Source: Anseongella ginsenosidimutans (GTDB lineage Bacteria; Bacteroidota; Bacteroidia; Sphingobacteriales; Sphingobacteriaceae). Taken from it: a stretch of 37,720 nt of DNA. The DNA lies in the NCBI GenBank assembly GCA_029268045.1, contig JAJUHF010000014.1, positions 1 through 37,720 on the forward strand. The letters are read 5' to 3'. The first letter of the stretch is position 1; every line of letters begins with the position of its first letter. Of the stretch, positions 27,106-36,399 are shown piece by piece. The notes below the pieces were generated by a model. The model had not been told where the DNA came from. It did not search any database and was given only the letters and a program-made list of their open reading frames with translations. The translations under genes and the position numbers were made by a program.

Positions 27106-28527
27106 ATGAAGCGAATACATACTACGGGCAATCACTGGATCGCCGTCCTGTGTCTGGTCCTGTTTCTTGGTGCTTGTAAAAAGGACGATCCCACGCCGGG
27201 CCCGGTTTCGGAGAACCGGCGGGTAAATGAATGGATTCTGACGAACATGGAGGAAGAATACTATTGGAACGACGAAATACCCTCCAATCCCCAGATGGAT
27301 CTGGATCCGATCGATTTTTTTGAATCGCTTTTAAGTAAGAAGGACCGGTTTTCCTGGATTCAGGAGAGTGGAGAAGAATTGTCTGACAATCTGGCCGGTA
27401 AGTTTAAATCCTTTGGGTATGAAGTAAAACTTTACTACCGGAACCAACCGCAGGACAATAAGGATAATGAGATCGACGCCGTTGTGGTGTACACCTACGA
27501 GGGCTCCGATGCGGCTGCGCAGGGACTTGAACGAGGGCTTTGGATCCGCGAAGTGAACGGTCAGGACCTGAAGGAAAGCAATTACAACAGCTTGCTTTTC
27601 GATACGCAGCATCCCCAGGAACTTACCGTGGGCCGGTTCGACAGCCAGGGCGATTTTGTAGATCAGCGCACGGTGACCATGGAGGCCCGGGAAATTCAGG
27701 AAAACCCGATCCAGTACAGCAACGTGTACGAATACGGCGGACGGAAGGTGGGGTACCTGGTGTACACCAGTTTTATTCCGGGGCCGGCCGGTGACGACGG
27801 CGAATTATATGATGAAGCGCTTCGCGATATTTTCAGTGATTTTAAATCGGCGGGTGTAAACGAATTGATCCTCGACCTGCGTTATAATTTAGGCGGGGCC
27901 GTATCCTCGGCGACCAAACTGGCAGGGTATATCATGAAGGGGTACCAGGAAGATGAGATATTCGCGATCTGGGAAGATAACCGGGACCGTCTTACGGCGC
28001 TACCGGTCAGCTTGTTTTATGAAGAAGGCGAAACTCCGCCCAACCTGGGGACCCTGGATCGCCTTTATGTATTGATTTCCTCAAATACCGCATCGGCCAG
28101 TGAACTGATCATCAATGGACTCAGACCCTATATGGATGTGGTTCTGGTGGGCGACGATAAAACAATCGGGAAGAATGTGGCCTCCATTACTATTACCGAC
28201 GAACGGAGGAATATTCCCAAAAGCGAACGGATCAAATACGGTCTTCAGCCGATTGTCTATAAAATATACAATTCGCAGATGCGGTCGGATTTCGCAAGCG
28301 GTTTTCAACCCGACATTCAAGTGATCAGCGAGAATTTTGAGCCATTCGGGGATACCGACGAAATCTTTTTGCGCACCGCCTTGGAGGACATTTCCGGTGG
28401 GATGATTACGACCGAGTCGTTGAGAAGGGCGCCGGAGCCCGCGCGGAAGGCGATTGGCAGTTCACTGTCCCGCAAACCCGGGGCCGGTGAAATGTACGTG
28501 AAGCCGGGCAGGATTCCTTCGGAATAA
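27106..28527 (+). CDS. Surface-lipoprotein S41 family peptidase
   Basis: This 473-residue protein is a carboxy-terminal-processing (S41) serine peptidase anchored by lipid. The ATG at 27106 gives a lipoprotein signal ending LGAC (Cys24); a GTG at 27031 would bury it. The residues after the cysteine, KKDD, fit the Bacteroidota lipoprotein export signal for surface display. A PDZ domain (residues about 130-200, VVVYTYEGSDAAAQGLERG then IREVNGQDL) precedes the catalytic domain, which has ELILDLRYNLGG, TASASELI with the likely nucleophile Ser, and DDKTIGKN with the general-base Lys. The dyad is intact. The substrate is unknown. A weak -7 box, TACTTTAG, lies at 27081-27088. Confidence 0.88.
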   Translation: MKRIHTTGNHWIAVLCLVLFLGACKKDDPTPGPVSENRRVNEWILTNMEEEYYWNDEIPSNPQMDLDPIDFFESLLSKKDRFSWIQESGEELSDNLAGKFKSFGYEVKLYYRNQPQDNKDNEIDAVVVYTYEGSDAAAQGLERGLWIREVNGQDLKESNYNSLLFDTQHPQELTVGRFDSQGDFVDQRTVTMEAREIQENPIQYSNVYEYGGRKVGYLVYTSFIPGPAGDDGELYDEALRDIFSDFKSAGVNELILDLRYNLGGAVSSATKLAGYIMKGYQEDEIFAIWEDNRDRLTALPVSLFYEEGETPPNLGTLDRLYVLISSNTASASELIINGLRPYMDVVLVGDDKTIGKNVASITITDERRNIPKSERIKYGLQPIVYKIYNSQMRSDFASGFQPDIQVISENFEPFGDTDEIFLRTALEDISGGMITTESLRRAPEPARKAIGSSLSRKPGAGEMYVKPGRIPSE

Positions 28528-28545
28528 GGAACCGCTTCGGTCCTT
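28526..28545 (+). terminator. Hairpin at the end of the S41 peptidase gene
   Basis: AAGGAACCG and CGGTCCTT pair around a CTT loop with one bulged A, overlapping the TAA stop. No strong T-run follows directly, so termination efficiency is uncertain. Confidence 0.4.
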
Positions 28546-28630
28546 GTATCTGTAATTTTACATAAAGGGAATACATGGCATTTTGGCAGAAATCGGGCCG
28601 TAAATCGGCATGGCCTGATTGTTGAAAGTG

Positions 28631-28662
28631 TTGTATGGATATAAACATTTTTAATACCTTAG
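28631..28662 (+). promoter_or_regulatory. Promoter of clpC (TTG-N21-TACCTTAG)
   Basis: TTG at 28631-28633 and TACCTTAG at 28655-28662 (one mismatch) are spaced by 21 bases. The predicted start site is about 30 bases before the clpC ATG. No CtsR/CIRCE-like operator was seen. Confidence 0.45.
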
Positions 28663-28696
28663 TCGTTGATAAGGTAAGTGTTATTTAGGGGTTTCA

Positions 28697-31264
28697 ATGG
28701 AAGCAAAATTTTCACCAAGAGTAAAAGACGTGATCTCCTACAGCAGGGAAGAAGCCTTGCGATTGGGGCACGATTACATAGGAACGGAGCATCTCCTGCT
28801 GGGGTTGATACGAGAGGGGGACGGGATTGCCATCAAGCTAATCAAGAGCCTGGGTATTGATATCGTACGCCTGAGAAAGACCATCGAGGATGCCGTAAAA
28901 GGGACCAGCGGTGCTTCCGTCAATCTGGGAAACATCCCGTTGACGAAGCAGGCTGAAAAAGTATTGAAGATTACCTACCTGGAAGCCAAGATATTCAAAA
29001 GTGAAATTATCGGAACCGAGCACCTGTTGCTTTCCATCCTGCGGGACGAAGACAATATTGCTTCGCAATTGCTAAATCAGTTTGGAATTAATTACGAGGT
29101 ATTCAAGGCGGAAGTGGAGGGTAATAAGCGGGGGATGCGGAGCGAAGCGCCGCAGAGTCCATCCGATGAGGACAGCTTCCGCGAAGAGGAGTCCTACGGC
29201 GCAGGAAAGAAAGTGGGCGATACCAAATCGAAAACGCCTGTGCTGGATAACTTTGGCCGCGACCTGACCCGGGCCGCCGAAGACAATAAGCTGGATCCCA
29301 TTGTGGGACGGGAAAAGGAAATCGAGCGGGTCTCGCAAATCCTTGCACGCCGGAAAAAGAATAATCCGATCCTGATCGGTGAACCGGGTGTGGGTAAATC
29401 GGCCATAGCCGAAGGACTTGCCCTGCGGATTGTGCAGCGTAAGGTATCCCGTGTATTATTTAACAAACGGGTTGTAACGCTGGACCTGGCCTCGCTGGTA
29501 GCCGGAACAAAATACCGGGGACAGTTTGAGGAACGCATGAAAGCGGTCATGAACGAGCTTGAAAAATCGCCCGATGTGATCCTCTTCATTGACGAGATCC
29601 ACACCATTGTGGGGGCAGGCGGAGCTTCCGGATCCCTGGACGCTTCCAATATGTTCAAGCCGGCCCTTGCCCGGGGTGAGATACAATGCATTGGCGCCAC
29701 CACCCTGGACGAATACCGTCAGTACATAGAAAAGGACGGAGCCCTGGACCGGCGTTTCCAGAAAGTGATGGTGGAGCCCGCCACGCCGCAGGAAACCGTG
29801 GAAATTCTAAACCGGGTAAAGGATCGGTACGAGGAGCATCACGGGGTAACTTATACGCCCGAAGCCATCGAGGCCTGTGTGACGCTGACCTCCCGGTACA
29901 TCACCGACCGGTTCCTGCCGGATAAGGCGATCGACGCCCTGGACGAATCCGGATCCCGGGTGCACCTGAACAATATTCATGTGCCGGAAAATATTCTGGA
30001 GATCGAGCAGAAGATTGAAGATATCAAGCTGGAGAAAAACCGGGTAGTCAAGAGCCAGAAATACGAAGAAGCCGCCAAGCTCCGTGACACGGAAAAGCAA
30101 TTGCTGGAAGAATTGGAGCGGGCCAAAGCCGAATGGGAAGCGGAAACGAAGACCAAACGGTATGTGGTAACCGATGAAAACGTGGCTGAAGTAGTGGCCA
30201 TGATGACCGGAATTCCCATGCAGCGGGTGAACCAGGCCGACAGCAACAAACTGCTGAACATGGAGAACGATCTGGGTAGCCGGATCATCGGCCAGGATGA
30301 TGCAATCAAAAAACTCACCAAGGCGATACAACGTACCCGGGCGGGACTGAAAGACCCGAAAAAGCCCATCGGTTCGTTTATTTTCCTGGGGGCGACGGGC
30401 GTAGGTAAAACCGAACTTGCCAAAGCGCTGGCCCGTTTCATGTTTGACACGGACGATTCCCTGATCCAGCTAGACATGAGCGAGTACATGGAGAAATTCT
30501 CGGTGTCCCGTCTGGTTGGAGCGCCTCCGGGTTACGTTGGATACGAAGAAGGTGGACAGCTGACCGAAAAGGTCCGGCGCAAACCCTACAGTGTGGTCTT
30601 GCTGGACGAAATCGAGAAAGCCCATCCGGATGTGTTCAATATCCTGCTTCAGGTGCTGGACGAAGGAGTCCTTACCGACAGCCTGGGCCGGAAGGTGGAT
30701 TTTAGGAATACGATCATTATCATGACCTCCAACATCGGGTCGCGTCAGTTGAAAGATTTCGGCCAGGGAGTTGGCTTCACCACCACGGCACGCATTGAAG
30801 GTGCTGAAAGTCACGCCAGGGGGGTAATCGAAACCGCGTTGAAGAGGGCGTTCTCCCCCGAGTTCCTGAACCGGATTGACGATGTGATTATCTTCAACAG
30901 CCTGAGCAGGGAAGATATCTTCAAGATCATCGATATCGAGCTAAAGGGACTCTTTACCCGGATTACGGAACTGGGTTACGACATCAAGCTTACCGAGGAC
31001 GCGAAGGATTTCATTGCCGACAAGGGATACGATGAAAGCTTCGGGGCCAGGCCGCTGAAGCGGGCGATCCAGAAATACCTGGAAGACCCCATTGCGGAAG
31101 AGATCCTGAAAGGCGAGCTCACCGAAGGAGATACCATCGAAGTAGGGTACGATAAGGAGAAAGGTGAGATCACCGTGAAGGGTTCCGGAAGTGATCCGGA
31201 TTCCAAATCGAAGAAAAAGAAGAAAGAAGAAAATAAAAAGAAGGAAGAAGAGAATAAATCCTAA
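28697..31264 (+). CDS. clpC: Clp protease ATPase subunit ClpC
   Basis: ClpC (855 residues) is a hexameric AAA+ unfoldase that feeds substrates to ClpP. The N-domain shows two repeats ([28 protein letters not shown]). The first ATPase domain has GEPGVGKSA and [17 protein letters not shown]-type middle domain ([13 protein letters not shown]) follows, and the second ATPase domain has GATGVGKTE and [16 protein letters not shown] tripeptide in the GQGVGFTT loop is the ClpP-docking motif, so partnership with ClpP is expected although clpP is not in the window. The C-terminus ends in a Lys/Glu-rich low-complexity tail (last 20 residues or so), absent from typical ClpC. It is followed by a strong terminator. 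Confidence 0.96.
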   Translation: MEAKFSPRVKDVISYSREEALRLGHDYIGTEHLLLGLIREGDGIAIKLIKSLGIDIVRLRKTIEDAVKGTSGASVNLGNIPLTKQAEKVLKITYLEAKIFKSEIIGTEHLLLSILRDEDNIASQLLNQFGINYEVFKAEVEGNKRGMRSEAPQSPSDEDSFREEESYGAGKKVGDTKSKTPVLDNFGRDLTRAAEDNKLDPIVGREKEIERVSQILARRKKNNPILIGEPGVGKSAIAEGLALRIVQRKVSRVLFNKRVVTLDLASLVAGTKYRGQFEERMKAVMNELEKSPDVILFIDEIHTIVGAGGASGSLDASNMFKPALARGEIQCIGATTLDEYRQYIEKDGALDRRFQKVMVEPATPQETVEILNRVKDRYEEHHGVTYTPEAIEACVTLTSRYITDRFLPDKAIDALDESGSRVHLNNIHVPENILEIEQKIEDIKLEKNRVVKSQKYEEAAKLRDTEKQLLEELERAKAEWEAETKTKRYVVTDENVAEVVAMMTGIPMQRVNQADSNKLLNMENDLGSRIIGQDDAIKKLTKAIQRTRAGLKDPKKPIGSFIFLGATGVGKTELAKALARFMFDTDDSLIQLDMSEYMEKFSVSRLVGAPPGYVGYEEGGQLTEKVRRKPYSVVLLDEIEKAHPDVFNILLQVLDEGVLTDSLGRKVDFRNTIIIMTSNIGSRQLKDFGQGVGFTTTARIEGAESHARGVIETALKRAFSPEFLNRIDDVIIFNSLSREDIFKIIDIELKGLFTRITELGYDIKLTEDAKDFIADKGYDESFGARPLKRAIQKYLEDPIAEEILKGELTEGDTIEVGYDKEKGEITVKGSGSDPDSKSKKKKKEENKKKEEENKS

Positions 31265-31284
31265 GCGCTGCAACGCGATAAACG

Positions 31285-31330
31285 AAGAGGGCTATCCCGG
31301 AACGTGTTCGGAGATAGCCCTCTTTTTTTT
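31285..31330 (+). terminator. Strong rho-independent terminator after clpC
   Basis: An 11-bp perfect stem pairs 31285-31295 (AAGAGGGCTAT) with 31314-31324 (ATAGCCCTCTT), followed by a run of T to 31330. The loop has further partial pairing. It lies between convergent clpC and fabI. Confidence 0.88.
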
Positions 31331-31365
31331 CTGTTTTCCGGGCCCCGATGTACTTTCGGGTCCGC

Positions 31366-32187
31366 TTAACGCTCGCTTTCGCTCAGCGCGCGGATGATGT
31401 CCTCGTTTATACCCGTAAAGGAGAATCCTCCGTCGTGAAAGAGGTTCTGCATCGTGACCATCCGGGTATAATCGGAAAACAGCGATACACAATAGGCTGC
31501 ACATTGTTCGGAGCTTGCATTTCCCAGGGGAGACATTTTGTCAGCGTAATTAAAGAACCCGTCGAATCCTTTGATGCCGGATCCGGCCGTGGTGATGGTG
31601 GGGGACTGGGAAATCGTATTCACCCGAACCTTCTTCAGTTTGCCAAGGTGATAGCCGAAGCTTCTGGTAATGGACTCCAGCAAGGATTTCGCGTCGGCCA
31701 TTTCGTTGTAATCCGGAAACACTCGTTGGGCGGCGATGTAACTTAAAGCCACTACCGATCCCCATTCATTCAGCGCGTCTTTTTTCAGGGCAGTCTGCAA
31801 TACGCGGTGAAGCGAGATGGCGGAAATGTCCAGGGTCTTGTGCATGAAGTCGTAATTGGCTTCGGTGTAATGTTTTCCTTTGCGCACGTTCAGGCTCATG
31901 CCAATGGAATGCAGTATAAAATCAACCTTGCCTTCAAAGTGCTCCAGGCTTTTATCAAACAGGTTCTCAATGTCTTCCGGGTTGGTGACGTCCGCAGGGA
32001 TCACCGGCGCGTTGCATTTTTCCGCCAATTGGTTGATCGCGCCCATCCGCAGGGCGATCGGCGCATTGGTGAGTACAATCTGGGCGCCTTCCTCCACGCA
32101 TTTCTCCGCTGTTTTCCAGGCGATGGATTTTTCGTCCAACGCGCCAAAAATAATTCCTTTTTTTCCTTTTAACAGATTATTAGCCAT
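31366..32187 (-). CDS. fabI: Enoyl-ACP reductase FabI
   Basis: FabI (273 residues) carries out the last step of each fatty-acid elongation cycle, NADH-dependent reduction of enoyl-ACP. The start MANNLLKGKKGIIFGALDEKSIAW has the cofactor-binding GxxxxxSIAW pattern. The catalytic Tyr and Lys are in PDYNEMADAK (Y-x6-K), and HSIGMS and VNTISQSPTITTAGSGI are family segments. Length is typical. It is the last gene of the minus-strand operon, starting 16 bases after recN. Confidence 0.94.
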   Translation of the reverse strand: MANNLLKGKKGIIFGALDEKSIAWKTAEKCVEEGAQIVLTNAPIALRMGAINQLAEKCNAPVIPADVTNPEDIENLFDKSLEHFEGKVDFILHSIGMSLNVRKGKHYTEANYDFMHKTLDISAISLHRVLQTALKKDALNEWGSVVALSYIAAQRVFPDYNEMADAKSLLESITRSFGYHLGKLKKVRVNTISQSPTITTAGSGIKGFDGFFNYADKMSPLGNASSEQCAAYCVSLFSDYTRMVTMQNLFHDGGFSFTGINEDIIRALSESER

Positions 32188-32203
32188 TTTTCAAAATTAA
32201 GTT

Positions 32204-33862
32204 CTATTCCATCAATTCCTTTGCATTTTTCAGGGCGGAAGGCGAGGGGTTTTCCCCGCTCAGCATCTTGGCGATTTCCAATACGCGCTCCTCTTCCTCC
32301 AGCTTCCGGATATTGGCAAAGGTACTATCTGCTTTACTTTCTTTATAAACAAAATAGTGGGTCTTGCCTTTTCCGGCAATCTGCGGAAGATGGGTGATCG
32401 TAATCACTTGCAGATGATCGGAAAATCCCTGCATCAGCTTGCCCACCTTCAGGGCCACTTCACCCGAGATTCCGGTGTCAATTTCATCGAACACGATGGT
32501 GGGGAGCGCCATGTTTCGGGCAGCCAGACCTTTCACGCAGAACATCAGCCGGGAAAGCTCTCCGCCTGAGGCGACCTTGCTTATTTCCGCCAGTTCATGG
32601 CCCTTATTGGCGGAAAACCGAAAATGGACCTGGTCTCTTCCCGTGGGCAGGAGCGCGTCGTCGGAAACCTGTTCCAGGTCCAAACGGAAGCGCGCGTCGG
32701 GCATGCCGGTTTCCTTAAGCAAGGCGTTCACCTGATTGGAGATGAGGGGAAGGACGGCCTGGCGGCCGGCCGAAAGTTCAGCGGCCAGGCGGGTCAACGA
32801 TTCTTTTTCCGTTTGCAGCTGTTTCCGCAGTGCGCCCAGCTCTTCATCAAGCTTTGAAATGGTATTCAGTTTATCCGAAAACTCGTCCCGACGAGCGATC
32901 AGCTCCTCCACCGTACTGCATTGGTGTTTCTGTTCCAGCCGGTAAAGCAGGTCAATGCGTTGTTCCACTTCCTGCCGTCGCTGCTCGTCCAGCAAGGTTT
33001 GCCCGTTCAGGGTATCCAGCTCCTGCGAGACATCCCGCAATTCAATAAGCGCGCTGGTGATCCGCTGATTTAGCGGGGCAACTTCCTGGGAATACCGTTC
33101 CAGTGCGGCAAGCTGCCTTTCTGCTTCTTTCAACTGGGAGGTGACCGAAGTTTCTCCTTCATCCAACAGGTACACGGCGGCTGACAGCGTGCGTTTGATT
33201 TCTTCGGCATGGGTCAGCCGGAGCATTTCCTGTTCAAGGCGGTCCTGTTCACCGGCTTGCAAGGCAGCGTTTTCCAGTTCGTCAAACTGAAACTGGTAAT
33301 AATCCGCTTCGGCAGCTGCCCGTTGGTTCCGTTCTTCCAGCTTCTGGAGCTGCGTCTGATGGGTCCGGTATGCCTTGAACTTTTCCTTATATTCCTGCAG
33401 CAGCCCGTCGTGACCTGCAAAACCATCAACCACGCTTAACTGAAAAGCCGCGGTATTTAATTGCCTTGTTTGATGCTGGGAATGAATGTCCACCAGTTTT
33501 TCGCCCAATTCCTTCAGCTGGTTCAGCGTAACCGGCGTGTCGTTTATGAATGCCCTGGATTTGCCTTCGGCCGTGATCTCCCTCCGCAGTGTGGTTTCGG
33601 GCTCGTAATCCAAATCGTTTTCTTCGAAGAATTCCTCCAGGGCGTGTGCTTCTATTCGGAAATCGCCTTCGATAATGCATTTGCCTGCTGCCGTATGCAA
33701 GGCCCGTCGGTCCGCGCGGTCACCCAAAATAAGCCCCAACGCGCCGATGATAATTGATTTCCCCGCACCCGTTTCACCGGTAATGATATTCAGCCCGGAA
33801 GAAAAATTGATCTCCAGTTCATCAATGATGGTGTAATTCTTAATGGATAAGCGGGTAAGCAT
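32204..33862 (-). CDS. recN: DNA repair ATPase RecN
   Basis: RecN (552 residues) is an SMC-like ATPase that acts early in double-strand-break repair. Head motifs are GETGAGKSIIIGAL at the N-terminus and, at the C-terminus, SGGELSRLMFC (signature) with PTIVFDEIDTGISG (Walker B). Between them, about residues 150-370 are a charged heptad coiled coil (for example KEAERQLAALERYSQEV). The start MLTRLSIKNYTIIDELEINF agrees with the family. It starts 15 bases after the PorD-like gene. Confidence 0.95.
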   Translation of the reverse strand: MLTRLSIKNYTIIDELEINFSSGLNIITGETGAGKSIIIGALGLILGDRADRRALHTAAGKCIIEGDFRIEAHALEEFFEENDLDYEPETTLRREITAEGKSRAFINDTPVTLNQLKELGEKLVDIHSQHQTRQLNTAAFQLSVVDGFAGHDGLLQEYKEKFKAYRTHQTQLQKLEERNQRAAAEADYYQFQFDELENAALQAGEQDRLEQEMLRLTHAEEIKRTLSAAVYLLDEGETSVTSQLKEAERQLAALERYSQEVAPLNQRITSALIELRDVSQELDTLNGQTLLDEQRRQEVEQRIDLLYRLEQKHQCSTVEELIARRDEFSDKLNTISKLDEELGALRKQLQTEKESLTRLAAELSAGRQAVLPLISNQVNALLKETGMPDARFRLDLEQVSDDALLPTGRDQVHFRFSANKGHELAEISKVASGGELSRLMFCVKGLAARNMALPTIVFDEIDTGISGEVALKVGKLMQGFSDHLQVITITHLPQIAGKGKTHYFVYKESKADSTFANIRKLEEEERVLEIAKMLSGENPSPSALKNAKELME

Positions 33863-33877
33863 AGGCGTTTATGTCGT

Positions 33878-34810
33878 TTACTGGCCGCTGAAGGCGGAAC
33901 CCGCCTGGTCCATATTTGCCGAGCGGTATTTTTCCGCATTCGAGGGATCGATCTCTACCAACAGGTTGATTGCCTTGGAGCGTTCCCCGGGAGCAGCCTG
34001 TTTAAGAATATTGGTTAACTCATCCGATTTTGCGGTGAAAAACAACTGAAGCAGCATGGAAGACGGCCGGTTCCGGTTCGCCTGCCGAAGCAGATCCAGG
34101 TTTTCCAGCAGGAGGCTTCTGCCTTGCGGCATGTTTTCAAAAAAGGTATCCAGCCCCTGGTGATGGTAAATATACATTAATTCCCGGATTGGTTTCAACT
34201 CCGTATTCAGGAGGTTCTCGGCCAGCCAATAGCGATTGCGTGTATTTTCAAAGGACCTCCATCCGGTGGACCCGTTGTTCTGCGCCTGGTTTACGATATT
34301 CTGCGCCCGAAGAAAAAAACGGCTGCCGCCCTGATTGGAAAACGTATCGTAGTCTATGCCTGCGATGATGTTCGCATAAAAAGCCAGTAGAAGCGAAAGG
34401 TTCTCATTCTGGCCGGTTGGGGCAAATTCAATAGGCTTTTGTTCCGAGTAAATGAAGTCCCAGTTCTCATCATTGACCGTAAAGACCAGGCTATTGTACG
34501 AAGTGCCGTAAACCGGGCGGTAGGACTGGATCTGGGCGCTTGCTTTAAAGCGGTTGTTACCATCCCATTCGGATACGGTAATGACGAAGTTGGCTTCAAT
34601 GCGCTCCTGCGGGGCAAACACATCGTTTGTCCATTTCCGGTTATTCAGGAAATCCGTGATTGCCTGCTGTAGGTTTTGGAAAATGCTGTTGTCGCTGGTC
34701 TGGATCTGCGGATGGGAAACCTGCACCCGGCAATACAGATCCTGCGAAAAAGAGGGCAGGGCAAACGCGATTAAAAACAGCAGAAGCAGTGCGGGCAGTT
34801 TACGTTCCAT
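33878..34810 (-). CDS. DUF4835/PorD-like T9SS-associated protein
   Basis: This 310-residue protein belongs to DUF4835, which includes PorD-like proteins linked to type IX secretion; its mechanism is unclear. The ATG at 34810 gives a signal peptide (MERKLPALLLLFLIAFALPSFSQ); an ATG 14 codons earlier would overlap coaBC and displace the signal. Conserved segments are DLYCRVQVSHPQIQ, the WTNDVFAPQERIEANF stretch, SYNSLVFTVNDENWDF and YANIIAGIDYDTFSNQGG. It is predicted to be soluble in the periplasm or bound to the outer membrane. It lies 1 base after the coaBC stop (TGA-G-ATG), so translation is likely coupled. Confidence 0.85.
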   Translation of the reverse strand: MERKLPALLLLFLIAFALPSFSQDLYCRVQVSHPQIQTSDNSIFQNLQQAITDFLNNRKWTNDVFAPQERIEANFVITVSEWDGNNRFKASAQIQSYRPVYGTSYNSLVFTVNDENWDFIYSEQKPIEFAPTGQNENLSLLLAFYANIIAGIDYDTFSNQGGSRFFLRAQNIVNQAQNNGSTGWRSFENTRNRYWLAENLLNTELKPIRELMYIYHHQGLDTFFENMPQGRSLLLENLDLLRQANRNRPSSMLLQLFFTAKSDELTNILKQAAPGERSKAINLLVEIDPSNAEKYRSANMDQAGSAFSGQ

Positions 34811-34811
34811 C

Positions 34812-36002
34812 TCATAAAAGCGATTGAATGTTTTCGACAATGTCTTTCGCAACCTCGGCCTTCGACTTCAGGGGAAGGCTGAGCGGCGCATTCCCGGTCC
34901 GGAGCAAGGTTACTTTATTGGTATCGGTTCCGAAACCTGCGCCGGCATCCCGCAGCGAGTTCAATACGATCAGGTCCAGGTTTTTTTTCTTCAGCTTTTC
35001 CTTTGCATTCTCCAGCTCATTGGTGGTTTCCAGCGCGAAACCAATAAGCAGTTGTCCTTTTTTCTTCCTCCTTCCCAGGTCGGCCAGGATGTCCTTTGTT
35101 TTTTTCAGTTCCAGGGAAAGCAAGGCGTCACTTTTTTTGATTTTTTCCTCCGAGAAGGTGGCCGGGGCGTAATCCGATACGGCTGCCGAGAGGATCGCCA
35201 CATCGCAGGAAGGAAATAGCTTCATACACGCCTGGTACATTTCATCGGCAGTCTGGACGTCCGTCCGCGCAATGGCCGGGCTTTGGGTTTGCAGGTGGAC
35301 CGGGCCGCATACCAGTTCAACCGACGCGCCCCGGCGCGCCAATTCTTCGGCAAGGGCAAAGCCCATTTTTCCGGTAGAGCGGTTTCCAATGAAGCGGACC
35401 GGATCCAATGCTTCGTAGGTGGGTCCGGCAGTGACCAGCACTTTTTTACCGGTCAGTTTCCCCGAACCAGTCTGAGCAAGGTAGGATACAATCTCTTCGG
35501 GCTCGGCAAGGCGCCCCTCTCCGGTAAGGCCGCTGGCCAGTTCCCCGTATCCGGGAGGAATGAGCCGGTTTCCATATTGGGTCAGCAGGCGGATGTTATG
35601 TTGGGTAGAAGGGTGTTTCCACATGTCCAGGTCCATCGCGGGGGCGATGTATACCGGACATTTGGCAGAAAGGTACACCGCCGTGAGCAGGTTATCACAG
35701 ATTCCATGCGCAAGTTTCGCGATGGTATTAGCACTTGCTGGGGCAATAAGAAACAAATGGGCCCAACTACCCAGTTCAACATGATTAGTCCAGGTCCCGG
35801 TTTCGTGTTCCGCGAACCGGCTGAGGACCGGCTGGCCCGAAAGGGTGCCCAATGTGAGCGGGGAAATGAATTCGGTGGCAGCGGAAGTCATGATAACCCG
35901 GACATTTGCACCTTCCTTTATAAGGTGCCGGACAAGCACCGCTGACTTATACGCCGCGATGCTGCCGCAAACGCCCAGTAGTATGTTTTTTTGCCGAAGC
36001 AT
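34812..36002 (-). CDS. coaBC: Bifunctional CoaBC (coenzyme A biosynthesis)
   Basis: CoaBC (396 residues) joins phosphopantothenate to cysteine (CoaB) and decarboxylates the product (CoaC) on the way to coenzyme A. The N-terminal flavoprotein CoaC half opens KNILLGVCGSIAAYKS, with the likely catalytic His in TNHVELG, then APASANTIAK and APAMDLDMW. The C-terminal CoaB half starts near residue 185 with KKVLVTAGPTYEALDPVRFIGNRS and contains SAAVSDYAP and the KIKK motif. Both halves are complete. It lies in the operon between rpoZ and the PorD-like gene. Confidence 0.95.
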   Translation of the reverse strand: MLRQKNILLGVCGSIAAYKSAVLVRHLIKEGANVRVIMTSAATEFISPLTLGTLSGQPVLSRFAEHETGTWTNHVELGSWAHLFLIAPASANTIAKLAHGICDNLLTAVYLSAKCPVYIAPAMDLDMWKHPSTQHNIRLLTQYGNRLIPPGYGELASGLTGEGRLAEPEEIVSYLAQTGSGKLTGKKVLVTAGPTYEALDPVRFIGNRSTGKMGFALAEELARRGASVELVCGPVHLQTQSPAIARTDVQTADEMYQACMKLFPSCDVAILSAAVSDYAPATFSEEKIKKSDALLSLELKKTKDILADLGRRKKKGQLLIGFALETTNELENAKEKLKKKNLDLIVLNSLRDAGAGFGTDTNKVTLLRTGNAPLSLPLKSKAEVAKDIVENIQSLL

Positions 36003-36029
36003 TCATGTACCGCTGCCTTTGTACAGCTA

Positions 36030-36362
36030 TTACCGTTCCTTTTCGGCTTCCTTCAACGGATTCCGGAAATAGATCTGATCGTTCAGGTATTCTTCGGTCG
36101 CAATGAGGGTGGGTTTGGGCATCCGCTCGTAGTGCTTGGATATTTCAATCTGCTCGCGGTTCTCAAACACCTCTTCCAGGTTGTCGGTTGAAGATGCGAA
36201 CTCAGCCAGTTTCGAGCTTAATTCCTCCTTGATGGCGGCGCTGATCTGGTTGGCCCGCTTGCTGATAATAACCACTGTTTCATAGATATTACCTGTTTTC
36301 TCATCCATTTTACGGATATCCCGTGTAATGGTTGTGGTGGGGATATTTTGCTTCGTATTCAT
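36030..36362 (-). CDS. rpoZ: RNA polymerase omega subunit (Bacteroidota-type)
   Basis: This 110-residue protein is the divergent Bacteroidota form of the omega subunit, which helps assemble RNA polymerase. The ATG at 36362 (MNTKQNIPTTTITRDIRKMD) is chosen over an ATG 36 codons upstream that overlaps bamD. The core shows GNIYETVVIISKRANQISAAIKEEL, matching the omega YE.VVI..KRA.Q pattern, followed by an acidic linker and a C-terminal NPLKEAE stretch. It starts 37 bases after the bamD stop and 27 bases before coaBC. Confidence 0.85.
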   Translation of the reverse strand: MNTKQNIPTTTITRDIRKMDEKTGNIYETVVIISKRANQISAAIKEELSSKLAEFASSTDNLEEVFENREQIEISKHYERMPKPTLIATEEYLNDQIYFRNPLKEAEKER

Positions 36363-36399
36363 GCGCTTACTATTACTATTATTTATTGTGTAGGGAACC

